Source of the DNA: UBA4582 sp965657335
GTDB lineage: Bacteria; Pseudomonadota; Gammaproteobacteria; Pseudomonadales; Azotimanducaceae
Direction of reading: 5' to 3'
Length of the DNA: 64,000 nucleotides
Assembly: GCA_965657335.1 (NCBI GenBank)
Contig: CBFHOH010000007.1
Coordinates: 1 to 64,000, forward strand
Position numbers and translations under genes: made by a program. The notes under the pieces were generated by a model. That model ran no database searches. It was given only the letters and a program-made list of their open reading frames with translations, and was not told where the DNA came from. How positions within the stretch are numbered: position 1 is the stretch's first letter; each line of letters begins with the position of its first letter. Of the stretch, positions 9,206 to 16,457 are shown piece after piece.

Positions 9206-9784
9206 TCAGCTAAAGTCTGTTTCTTTGACGATGACACGGCGTGGTGAATGCTTGGTGTCTGCGAATATCGAGATGTCATTAAATATCCGTCGTTCGCCTT
9301 CCTTCGAGTTATAAAAACGCTCTTTCAGATCCTCCAGACTGTCGAACCCGCAGAGCGCAATGCCGTCAAGCTTAGTCCCTTTGAAACAGTGAAGAACGCT
9401 AAGTTGCATGTAGTGACTCATGGCTGTGTGAATTTCAAGAGCGAGTGGCGCATGATTGTCGCGCCAGTGGGCGTCAGACGCTTCATGAGTTAGGTCCGGG
9501 TGTTTAAGCATGCCAAACACCCCGATGGCACCGGCACAGCGAACTTCTGGATCGGTATGTTCCTTAATCTGCCTACGAGCGACCAGATAAACCGAAACGT
9601 CAGCCGCCTGTATTAAAGCGGATAGATCATCTGTCTGGACACAAACCATCGCGGCAAACGGTCGCTTGGCATTGCTTGGTCGCTCATCTACATAGAGCCT
9701 GCCTTTTAATCTCTCTGCGATAGACCGCGCTTTTTCAGTATCGGTAAAAGTAGCACATAGCTCTAGGTGGCGCTTTATTTGCAT
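9206..9784 (-). CDS. EthD-domain protein
   Basis: A 192-residue protein whose second half is an EthD-type dimeric alpha/beta barrel: DAHWRDNHAPLALEIHTA is the characteristic W-x-x-x-HAPL motif, with a second ferredoxin-like part around GFDSLEDLKERFYN. The first half may be a divergent copy of the same fold. EthD is known from the P450-dependent fuel-ether system (EthABCD), where it is needed for P450 activity by an unclear mechanism. Here it lies 10 bp upstream of a P450 on the same strand. The ATG at 9784 is used; one at 9862 is possible but has no ribosome site. Confidence 0.7.
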   Translation of the reverse strand: MQIKRHLELCATFTDTEKARSIAERLKGRLYVDERPSNAKRPFAAMVCVQTDDLSALIQAADVSVYLVARRQIKEHTDPEVRCAGAIGVFGMLKHPDLTHEASDAHWRDNHAPLALEIHTAMSHYMQLSVLHCFKGTKLDGIALCGFDSLEDLKERFYNSKEGERRIFNDISIFADTKHSPRRVIVKETDFS

Positions 9785-10061
9785 GGCTTTGTCTCGCTTA
9801 AGTTGCAAAAAGGGTTGGTTGAGTATAATCGCGTTTTCGGGAAATTGGCAAAGGCTCTCCATGTCTATTTTTCAGCGCTTCAGATAGCGCCCAGAAGGCG
9901 GCCACTGGGTCGAGCGCAGCATCACGAATAAGACGCACATCGCCAGTACTGCTTGTTAAGCAAGTTTCTTTCTAGCCCGGAAATTAGAATTATCAGTAAG
10001 TTCGGAAAATATGTAATCAGTGGGTGTTCTGAAATGTTTATTTAGAGGCTGTCCACATGTG

Positions 10062-11483
10062 TTATTTCCCTATCTGAGCATAGGCGGCTTGCCAAGGGAG
10101 CACTTGTTCATAGGCGAGTGCAAATTCCAGAAGTTTTTTGTCCTCACCAATAGGTGCAATAAACTGAATGCCCATTGGGCGATGCTGATCGTCAAAACCG
10201 GCGGGAAGGGAAATAACCGGGCATCCCGACAATGTGCCGCCGATAACAATCTCCATCCACTGATGATACGTTGTCATTTTTCGACCTTCGATATCTGCGG
10301 GCCAGTGTTGCTCGACATCGAAAGGAAAAACTTGGGCGGATGGCATGGCGAGAAAGTCATACTGGCCGAAGGCTTTATTGATCGTCTGATACCAGCGCGA
10401 TCGAGTGTCCATGGCTTGCGCTAGACTCTCTGTAGTGACTGTCTCCGCTTGGGAGAGCTCCCATTGTATTTCTGGTTTCAGTTGAACCCTTGTTTTCGGG
10501 TGCTTGAATAATGGATTTGGTGAGTTGGCGAGGACCCATTGACGCAGTGTGATCCAGCAATGCCAAAGTGCCTCCATGCTAAAATCCAGTCTCGCATTTT
10601 CGATGCGAGTGCCAGTTGAGCCGAGTGTCTGCATTGACGATTCGCACAATGGTAGTAGACCCGCTTCTATCGGCAGATGCCCCTCGAGATCACCTAGCCA
10701 GCCAATGCTCGTATGCTCGAGGGATCGAGGTCTGTAGTCCTCTGCCGAACCGGGACTGTCGCGCCAACTCATCGGCGCGCGATCATCAGGCCCAGCCATC
10801 GTCAGAAACAGTTTAATAACGTCTTCAACATGGCGACCCATAGGTCCTTCGGTTGATAACGAGCCAGTAAACAGATCACCCTCTGACTTAGGTACACGCC
10901 CCATGCTTGGCCGAAAGCCAACGACATTGTTGTAGGCTGCGGGATTGCGTAACGACCCCATCATGTCACTGCCATCAGCGACGGGTACTAAATCAAGAGC
11001 CAGCGCGACAGCAGCTCCTCCGCTGCTACCCCCCGCGCAAAGTGCTGAGTTAAACGCATTCCCGGTAGCGCCGTGGAGCGTGTTGTAGGATTGAGAACCA
11101 AGTCCAAATTCGGGGACGTTCGTTTTGCCAATAAATATCGCACCCGCTTTGCGAATTCGGTCGGTGAAAATAGCGTCGTTTGTTGCGATATTATCTGCGA
11201 GCAGCGGTGAACCACAACTTGTGACATGTCCTTCACAGTTAGCTAAGTCCTTAATGGCGTGGGGAAAGCCGTGCATCCATCCGCGGTATTGCCCTCGGGC
11301 TAAATCCGCGTCAGCCTCGTGTGCCTGTTTGAGCAAAGCCGCATGATCTGCCATCGAAACGATTGCGTTGTATTCAGGGTTGACCCGCTCGATGTCATCC
11401 AGTGTCGCCTGCATGAGTTCAGCACAACTGATTTCCCTGTTGGCGATTAGCCTAGAGAGTGTTGATGCAGATACGTAGTTCAT
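10062..11483 (-). CDS. amidase-signature family amidase
   Basis: A 473-residue serine hydrolase of the amidase signature family, hydrolysing a carboxamide to acid and ammonia in the cytosol. The Ser-cisSer-Lys triad is visible: Lys in FPHAIKDLANC, the cis-Ser in GGSSGGAAVALA and the nucleophile in GSDMMGSLRNPAA. The ATG at 11483 (MNYVSASTLSRLI) fits the family's N-terminus better than a TTG at 11516, which would overlap the Rid gene. The gene follows the Rid-family gene by 22 bp on the same strand, so the two probably work together. Confidence 0.86.
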   Translation of the reverse strand: MNYVSASTLSRLIANREISCAELMQATLDDIERVNPEYNAIVSMADHAALLKQAHEADADLARGQYRGWMHGFPHAIKDLANCEGHVTSCGSPLLADNIATNDAIFTDRIRKAGAIFIGKTNVPEFGLGSQSYNTLHGATGNAFNSALCAGGSSGGAAVALALDLVPVADGSDMMGSLRNPAAYNNVVGFRPSMGRVPKSEGDLFTGSLSTEGPMGRHVEDVIKLFLTMAGPDDRAPMSWRDSPGSAEDYRPRSLEHTSIGWLGDLEGHLPIEAGLLPLCESSMQTLGSTGTRIENARLDFSMEALWHCWITLRQWVLANSPNPLFKHPKTRVQLKPEIQWELSQAETVTTESLAQAMDTRSRWYQTINKAFGQYDFLAMPSAQVFPFDVEQHWPADIEGRKMTTYHQWMEIVIGGTLSGCPVISLPAGFDDQHRPMGIQFIAPIGEDKKLLEFALAYEQVLPWQAAYAQIGK

Positions 11484-11505
11484 CTCGTTGTGATTGCAGG
11501 CTTGA

Positions 11506-11898
11506 TCAATCAGCAACCTGTGCGATAACGCGTATTTCGACGTGCGCGCCTGGCATCGCTAATTCGGTTGTACCGATTGCAGTCCAAGCTGGCCAAGGTG
11601 CGGAAACAAACTTGTCTCTTGCGGCCATGAATGCGGCAAGGTGGCTCTGCATGCCAATATGATAACTGGTGTACTCAACGATGTTGCTATAATTAGAACC
11701 GCTAGCTTCAAGCACATCACCAATTGACCGCCAAGCGTTTTCAAACTCCTCGGAAAGAGTTTCGGGTATCTTGCCCTTGGCGTTTGAACCGATAACTCCT
11801 GAACAGTAAACCATACCGTTACTAACCGTTGCTTGAGAAAAGTGGAAATTCTCGTAGCTGTATTTACCTGATTCCGTCACCACAGATTTAACGGACAT
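11506..11898 (-). CDS. Rid (YjgF/YER057c/UK114) family protein lacking the catalytic arginine
   Basis: A 130-residue protein of the trimeric Rid fold. SNGMVYCSGVIGSNAKGK and the C-terminal MPGAHVEIRVIAQ are family hallmarks. True RidA imine/enamine deaminases have an Arg in a PAR motif in the last third. Here the equivalent place reads APWPAWTAIG, with Trp instead of Arg, so classic 2-iminobutanoate deamination is doubtful and it belongs to one of the Arg-less Rid subgroups. It probably shares a transcript with the amidase. The 155 bp to the divergent TauD gene should hold both promoters. Confidence 0.82.
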   Translation of the reverse strand: MSVKSVVTESGKYSYENFHFSQATVSNGMVYCSGVIGSNAKGKIPETLSEEFENAWRSIGDVLEASGSNYSNIVEYTSYHIGMQSHLAAFMAARDKFVSAPWPAWTAIGTTELAMPGAHVEIRVIAQVAD

Positions 11899-12053
11899 GT
11901 GAACTCCTTCGCATTGGTATCAATATACATGGAAAGTACATGATCCTTGTCTATTTGTCACTTTAGCGGAGGGGCACAAGTGGGATGACCCGACAGGAGT
12001 TGAAGGTTATGATAATGGAAAGAACACCTGCACGGTTTGAATAGGAGTAGATA

Positions 12054-12887
12054 GTGGATATAGCAAGGTTACCGGGGGTTGGTGCAGAGGTCACGGGAGT
12101 GGACATTCGCCACCTCTCTGACAACGAGTATGAGGGTATCCAGTCTGCATTTAGCGATACTGGTTTAGTCTTTTTCCGTGACCAGAGTCTCACAGAAGAA
12201 GACCATATTGCTTTCGCCAAGCGTTGGGGTGAAATCAATATTAATCGATTCTTTAAGGCAAACGATCAGTATCCAGAAATTGCCATGGTGACTAAGGAGG
12301 AGAACCAAGAACAGAACATAGGCGGCGGTTGGCATACAGATCACAGCTATGATCAAGAACCCGCGCTGGGATCCATATTGGTAGCGAAGGAGCTTCCTGA
12401 TTCAGGAGGCGATACCTGGTTCGCCAGTATGTACAAGGCATACGATGGCCTTTCTGATGGTTTAAAAAAGACCCTCGAAGGTATGCAGGCTGTTCATTCT
12501 GCTCATCATGCTTTTGGTACNNNNNNNNNNNNNNNNNNNNNNNNNNNNNNNNNNNNNNNNNNNNNNNNNNNNNNNNNNNNNNNNNCGCTGAAAAACCCCC
12601 TGCATCCGGTTGTTATCACTCACCCGATGAGCGGCAAAAAAGCGCTCTACGTTAACGGCGCGTTTACGCTTCATTTTGAAAATTGGTCCGAGGAAGACTC
12701 AGCGCCACTGCTCGAATATCTTTACAGCGTTGCCACCAGAGATGAGTTCGTAACCAAGTTTCAATGGAGAAAAGGTTCGGTTGCATTCTGGGATAATAGA
12801 TCAACGTGGCACTATGCGCAGAACGACTACCAGGGGCAACGTCGTGAAATGCATCGCATCACCATTGAAGGGTGCGCGCTTAGCTAG
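12054..12887 (+). CDS. TauD/TfdA-family Fe(II)/2-oxoglutarate dioxygenase (contains N gap)
   Basis: A 277-codon gene starting at GTG with a TAGGAGT ribosome site 7 bp upstream. GAEVTGVDIRHL is the family's N-terminal motif, GGWHTDHSYDQEPA supplies the metal His and Asp, and FWDNRSTWHYAQNDY supplies the distal His, with Arg residues of RREMHRITIEG for the 2-oxoglutarate carboxylate. Residues about 157-178 are unknown because of the N run, but the frame continues correctly across it. The family oxidises taurine, 2,4-D, alkyl sulfates or carnitine-type substrates. Which of these applies here is not visible. Confidence 0.86.
   Translation: MDIARLPGVGAEVTGVDIRHLSDNEYEGIQSAFSDTGLVFFRDQSLTEEDHIAFAKRWGEININRFFKANDQYPEIAMVTKEENQEQNIGGGWHTDHSYDQEPALGSILVAKELPDSGGDTWFASMYKAYDGLSDGLKKTLEGMQAVHSAHHAFGXXXXXXXXXXXXXXXXXXXXXXXLKNPLHPVVITHPMSGKKALYVNGAFTLHFENWSEEDSAPLLEYLYSVATRDEFVTKFQWRKGSVAFWDNRSTWHYAQNDYQGQRREMHRITIEGCALS
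12521..12585. other. assembly gap (65 N) inside the TauD-family gene
   Basis: A run of 65 undetermined bases. The reading frame before and after it belongs to the same dioxygenase in the same phase, so the gap length appears to be real rather than arbitrary. Confidence 0.95.
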
Positions 12888-12920
12888 GATCCAAGTGCAA
12901 TAATCAAAAGCGTGGGATAT

Positions 12921-13775
12921 TTAGCCGTCATAAAAAAACGGCTTGTGCAGGCCTATTAATGTTTGCTCCCGCGTTGTTTTCGCTCGCTCAATTGCCTGAT
13001 CAGAGAGGTGGTTGGTCGCCTCTGTTGTCTGTATTCTCTGCGCAATATCCCTTCGGCCATAGTGTACTTGAAGGAAAAACCGCCCACTGTCGCCACTTGC
13101 CGTGGGCATTCTACGATGCCAAATATCTGAAACGAACAGTCCTACATCTCCGGCATTAGCCAGCAACGGAACAACTTTTTTGCCATTGTAAGTGAGATCG
13201 TCATTCATAGAATGGTCCGCAGGCGGGTATGCTCCTGACAACTGGCTGCCCTCCAAAACGCCGGTAGGACCATCCTTAAGATGGCAATCTTTCAGGTAAA
13301 TATGAACGCCAATAGCAAAAACTGGATGCGGGATGGACGCTGGCCAAGTCACCCCTTCGGGTAAGGGGACATGTGGTCCTGCATCGATATGCCACGCTTG
13401 TCCGCCGTGGGAGCTCTTATCGTTAGGAGGATTGCGCCAAGCTGTATTGGCGATAATATGGCAATCTTCACCTAACAATGGCTCGATTGCTTCAAGAATC
13501 TTTGGGTTTGCCGCGGCTTGTTGTGATAACGCACTGTGATTTAACATCGCATAACGAAAGCACTCATCATCATCTGCAGATCTATTTTCACCAGCACGGT
13601 TGGCCCTTGGCTGATCTTTAAAAACTTGGTTTATTTCCGCGGCTAGTGCTTTGACCGCAGCGGGCTCGAATACTTGTTCAAGCAGCGTGAAGCCTCGGGT
13701 TTCGAGTTCGTTTGCTGCTCCATGACTATCATCGGCACTGCGATACTCAAAGTGCCCACGTACACGTCTTAACAT
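12921..13775 (-). CDS. phytanoyl-CoA dioxygenase (PhyH) family protein
   Basis: A 284-residue Fe(II)/2-oxoglutarate-type oxygenase. AWHIDAGPHVPLPEG has the HxD metal pair, and SDIWHRRMPTASGDSGRFFLQ has the distal His followed by the 2-oxoglutarate Arg. The N-terminus (ELETRGFTLLEQVFEPAAVKAL) is a typical PhyH start after about 20 extra residues. It is convergent with the TauD-family gene 33 bp away and 70 bp downstream of the CYP153 gene on the same strand. Two different classes of C-H oxidising enzyme in a row suggest stepwise oxidation of one substrate, but this is inference. Confidence 0.85.
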   Translation of the reverse strand: MLRRVRGHFEYRSADDSHGAANELETRGFTLLEQVFEPAAVKALAAEINQVFKDQPRANRAGENRSADDDECFRYAMLNHSALSQQAAANPKILEAIEPLLGEDCHIIANTAWRNPPNDKSSHGGQAWHIDAGPHVPLPEGVTWPASIPHPVFAIGVHIYLKDCHLKDGPTGVLEGSQLSGAYPPADHSMNDDLTYNGKKVVPLLANAGDVGLFVSDIWHRRMPTASGDSGRFFLQVHYGRRDIAQRIQTTEATNHLSDQAIERAKTTREQTLIGLHKPFFYDG

Positions 13776-13845
13776 AGGAATATCCTTTTTTGTGGAGATC
13801 GAGCAAGCGTCTGCATGTCAGCAATTGATAAAGCGCATGTGCCCG

Positions 13846-15108
13846 CTACTTCTTCTCGTGTAGCCGTACCGGTAAATGCGTGTAACCTTTGACAAACGTA
13901 GACAGTGTTCTCACCGGCTCGCCGGTGACCTCAACTTTGTCGAATCTCTTCAAAATTTCTTCCCAGGCGATCTTGATCTGCATTTCAGCGAGACGATTAC
14001 CCATGCAGCGGTGAATACCAAAACCAAATGAAAGGTGGTGTCTTGGGTTCGCCCTGTCAATGATGAAATCGTCCGGGTTGTCTATGACTTCTCCGTCTCG
14101 ATTGCCGGATACATACCACATCAGCAATTTGTCCCCTTTCTTGATTTGTTTACCACCAAGCTCTGTGTCCTGCGCTGCGGTTCTTCGCATGTAAGCCAAG
14201 GGAGTCTGCCAGCGAATAATTTCGGGCACTAATTTTGGTATGAGATCAGGGTTTTCTGTTAATTTTCGGTATTGATCCGGATTTTGGTTCAGCGCCAGNN
14301 NNNNNNNNNNNNNNNNNNNNNNNNNNNNNNNNNNNNNNNNNNNNNNNNNNNNNNNNNNNNNNNNNNNNNNNNNNNNNNNNNNNNNNNNNNNNNNNNNNNN
14401 NNNNNNNNNNNNNNNNNNNNNNNNNNNNNNNNNNNNNNNNNNNNNNNNNNNNNNNNNNNNGAGTCGCGTGAAGTATTCAAGGCACTTCGTCAGTTCCTGC
14501 TGACGAACTCGATAGTCAATGTCGCTGTCTGGTCCCGCGGTTGCGATATCTGACCAATGGGTTAACAAGCGTCGGTCCTCGAAGGGAAAGTCGAAAAGTG
14601 TCGCAAGCATTTGGGTAGTAAGTTCGATTGATACTAGATCGACCCAGTTAAATTCTTCGTTTCTGGGCAAAGAGTCTAAAATGTCGCAGACCTTTTCACG
14701 TATCGTGCCCTCCATCAACGCGAGATTGCTTGGCTGCACAACCGGAGAAACTGTGGCGCGCTGGACGTCGTGTTTAGGTGGGTCCATCGCAATGAAGTTG
14801 CTGGTTTGAAAGTTTGCTCGTTCGTGCTGGCGGCTGGTTGGTAACCCGAGTGTGATGCCATCCTCTGAAGAGAACAGGTCGTGGTTTTTATCAACGTACA
14901 TGATGTCGTTAAACTTCGTAATTGACCAGTGTCTACCCCATTCCTCGTCGTCGTTCAGGTGTACCGGATCTTCTTTCCTAAGTCTTTCGAAATAAGCCCA
15001 GTGCGAATCAGTTTGGAATAGCCGCGCTTGAACGACGCTGAGCTCGTCCAGCGGAATTGAGTAGGGGTCAGGTATCGTATTCTGATCCAGTTTGGTCGCT
15101 TCGCTCAT
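13846..15108 (-). CDS. CYP153-type cytochrome P450 alkane/fatty-acid terminal hydroxylase (contains N gap)
   Basis: A 420-codon P450. It follows the CYP153A pattern closely: FIAMDPPKHDVQRATV in the B-C region, IIRWQTPLAYMRRTA at the K helix, DKLLMWYVSGNRDGEV, and the haem loop SFGFGIHRCMGNRLAEMQ with Cys368. CYP153 enzymes are soluble terminal (omega) hydroxylases of medium-chain alkanes and fatty acids and need a ferredoxin and reductase, which are not encoded nearby. The N run removes most of the segment up to and through the I helix. A paralogue lies at 46066-47379. A promoter and two palindromes lie just upstream. Confidence 0.9.
   Translation of the reverse strand: MSEATKLDQNTIPDPYSIPLDELSVVQARLFQTDSHWAYFERLRKEDPVHLNDDEEWGRHWSITKFNDIMYVDKNHDLFSSEDGITLGLPTSRQHERANFQTSNFIAMDPPKHDVQRATVSPVVQPSNLALMEGTIREKVCDILDSLPRNEEFNWVDLVSIELTTQMLATLFDFPFEDRRLLTHWSDIATAGPDSDIDYRVRQQELTKCLEYFTRLXXXXXXXXXXXXXXXXXXXXXXXXXXXXXXXXXXXXXXXXXXXXXXXXXXXXXXLALNQNPDQYRKLTENPDLIPKLVPEIIRWQTPLAYMRRTAAQDTELGGKQIKKGDKLLMWYVSGNRDGEVIDNPDDFIIDRANPRHHLSFGFGIHRCMGNRLAEMQIKIAWEEILKRFDKVEVTGEPVRTLSTFVKGYTHLPVRLHEKK
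14299..14460. other. assembly gap (162 N) inside the first CYP153 gene
   Basis: A run of 162 undetermined bases (54 codons) covering the region before and through the P450 I helix. The frame is unbroken across it. The same region in the 46066-47379 paralogue is intact, so paralogue collapse during assembly is one possible cause. Confidence 0.95.
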
Positions 15109-15126
15109 TTATGTGCCCGAGGTGTG

Positions 15127-15215
15127 ATGGTAATACCATTAATTTACGGTGAATCAGGTGCTAATTGCAAGACGGGGGCGCATTAGATACTCACTGCGAA
15201 TGGTATTAGTTCGCA
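15127..15215 (-). promoter_or_regulatory. sigma70-like promoter flanked by two palindromes upstream of CYP153
   Basis: Reading the minus strand towards the P450 start, TTGCAA (15170-15165) and TAAATT (15146-15141) are separated by 18 bp, a reasonable -35/-10 pair. Immediately downstream, where transcription would start, is the perfect palindrome ATGGTAATACCAT (15127-15139). Upstream of the -35 is a second interrupted palindrome with TGCGAA/TTCGCA arms (15195-15215) around TGGTATTAG, and its centre shares TGGTAT-like sequence with the first. This is the usual layout of a repressor with two operators. No regulator gene is adjacent. Confidence 0.45.
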
Positions 15216-15283
15216 TTTGGACTAGAGATGAATGTGCGTTTTTTTCAAAGCCGCGAGGATCGTCTGTTCTGCAAATATTAGGA

Positions 15284-16132
15284 CTAAAAACCCATGTTTT
15301 CAGGATTAACGCCGTTCATGATGTTCTTCGCTCGCGTCAACAGTGCGTCATCAAAATCGGTATGGGTAAGAATATAGAGGCGATCAACTTTAATGCCCTC
15401 GAAAACAATCTCAGCTAGTTGCTCAGGCTGCATGCCCTGCTCTAAAAATGTCTTGAAAGCGTTTCGCATTTCTAACTGCTCTGCTGTGGGGCCTGTTTCA
15501 CCTTCGTTAGCCACGCGGTCCTGGCGGTTGCGACCGCTGTCATGAATGTTGGTGTTGATAAAACCTGGGCATAGGACAGAAGCGCCAACTTTGAGATTTT
15601 GCTGTCTTAAGTCTGAATACAAGTTCTCTGTTAAAGCAACAACGCCGTGTTTAGTCACTGAATAACAGGCATTAGTTACCCCGCCCAGTAGTCCCGCAAC
15701 TGAAGCCGTATTCACAATGTGGCAATCTGTATCCTGCTCAATCATGAGCGGCGTGAAAACACGCACACCATGGATGACGCTCCACAGGTTGACACCGATG
15801 ACCCACTCCCAGTCTTTTGTGGTGCTTTCCCAGGCGTTACCCCCGCCGCCGACACCTGCGTTGTTAAATAGTAGGTGAACAGCGCCGAAGTGATCCATTG
15901 TTTTTTTAGCGAGTGCTTCAATTTCTGCTTGCAGAGAAACATCTGTCCTTACCGGCAAAATATTGTTATTGCCGGCAGCCTGTAGGTCTGCTGCGGCTTT
16001 GTCTAGAGCATCTTGTTGGATGTCGGCCATGACAACCTGCATACCCTCTGCGAGACATTTTTTAGTAAGCGCTAATCCAATCCCACTGGCGGCTCCGGTA
16101 ATCACTGCGACCTTGCCGCTAAAATCTTTCAT
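15284..16132 (-). CDS. short-chain dehydrogenase/reductase (SDR)
   Basis: A 282-residue NAD(P)-dependent oxidoreductase of the classical SDR fold. ITGAASGIG is the TGxxxGxG cofactor motif, NNAGVGGGG the NNAG strand, and the Ser-Tyr-Lys triad is in NTASVAGLLGG and CYSVTKHG. The C-terminus is longer than the 250-residue norm. Asp at the end of beta-2 (VMADIQ) favours NAD over NADP. It lies upstream of the CYP153 gene on the same strand, and an alcohol dehydrogenase step after P450 hydroxylation would make sense. The 175 bp between them holds the P450's own promoter. Confidence 0.87.
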   Translation of the reverse strand: MKDFSGKVAVITGAASGIGLALTKKCLAEGMQVVMADIQQDALDKAAADLQAAGNNNILPVRTDVSLQAEIEALAKKTMDHFGAVHLLFNNAGVGGGGNAWESTTKDWEWVIGVNLWSVIHGVRVFTPLMIEQDTDCHIVNTASVAGLLGGVTNACYSVTKHGVVALTENLYSDLRQQNLKVGASVLCPGFINTNIHDSGRNRQDRVANEGETGPTAEQLEMRNAFKTFLEQGMQPEQLAEIVFEGIKVDRLYILTHTDFDDALLTRAKNIMNGVNPENMGF

Positions 16133-16135
16133 CTA

Positions 16136-16148
16136 NNNNNNNNNNNNN
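16136..16148. other. assembly gap (13 N) upstream of the SDR gene
   Basis: A run of 13 undetermined bases just before the SDR start codon. It hides the ribosome-binding site of that gene. Confidence 0.95.
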
Positions 16149-16177
16149 GTGACCGATGTCGCGTCGCCTAAAGATGA

Positions 16178-16414
16178 TTAACTATTGTGAGATCCATCAC
16201 AAAGAGGTGCATTTCGGGTCGCTTTACAACCGCAAAAATAGACTGTTTTTGATGTCTCGGCAGTATATTTCAAAGGCAGAAAGTCGGTGTCCGCATGTGA
16301 GCCGTCACAAAAAGGCTGCTTCTGACTTTTGCCGCAAGCACACCAGTAATAAGACTTACCCGCTTCTACTTCTGTACCAAAAGGTGTGTCTGCTGCTCGC
16401 ACAGGGTCTGACAT
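16178..16414 (-). CDS. CDGSH iron-sulfur domain protein with two motifs
   Basis: A 78-residue protein with two CDGSH signatures: CACGKSQKQPFCDGSH and CGCKATRNAPLCDGSH. Each keeps the three Cys and one His that ligate a 2Fe-2S cluster, so one chain should hold two clusters, as in the Miner2-like type. The ATG at 16414 is chosen because it has a TGGAGA ribosome site; an upstream ATG at 16501 would overlap ovoA. It follows ovoA by 43 bp on the same strand and is probably co-transcribed, which suggests a redox role linked to ovothiol or sulfur metabolism. No signal peptide is visible. Confidence 0.85.
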   Translation of the reverse strand: MSDPVRAADTPFGTEVEAGKSYYWCACGKSQKQPFCDGSHADTDFLPLKYTAETSKTVYFCGCKATRNAPLCDGSHNS

Positions 16415-16457
16415 GTTGATTCTCCAGATGTCGTGGTTATTTGAGTAAACGTTATTG

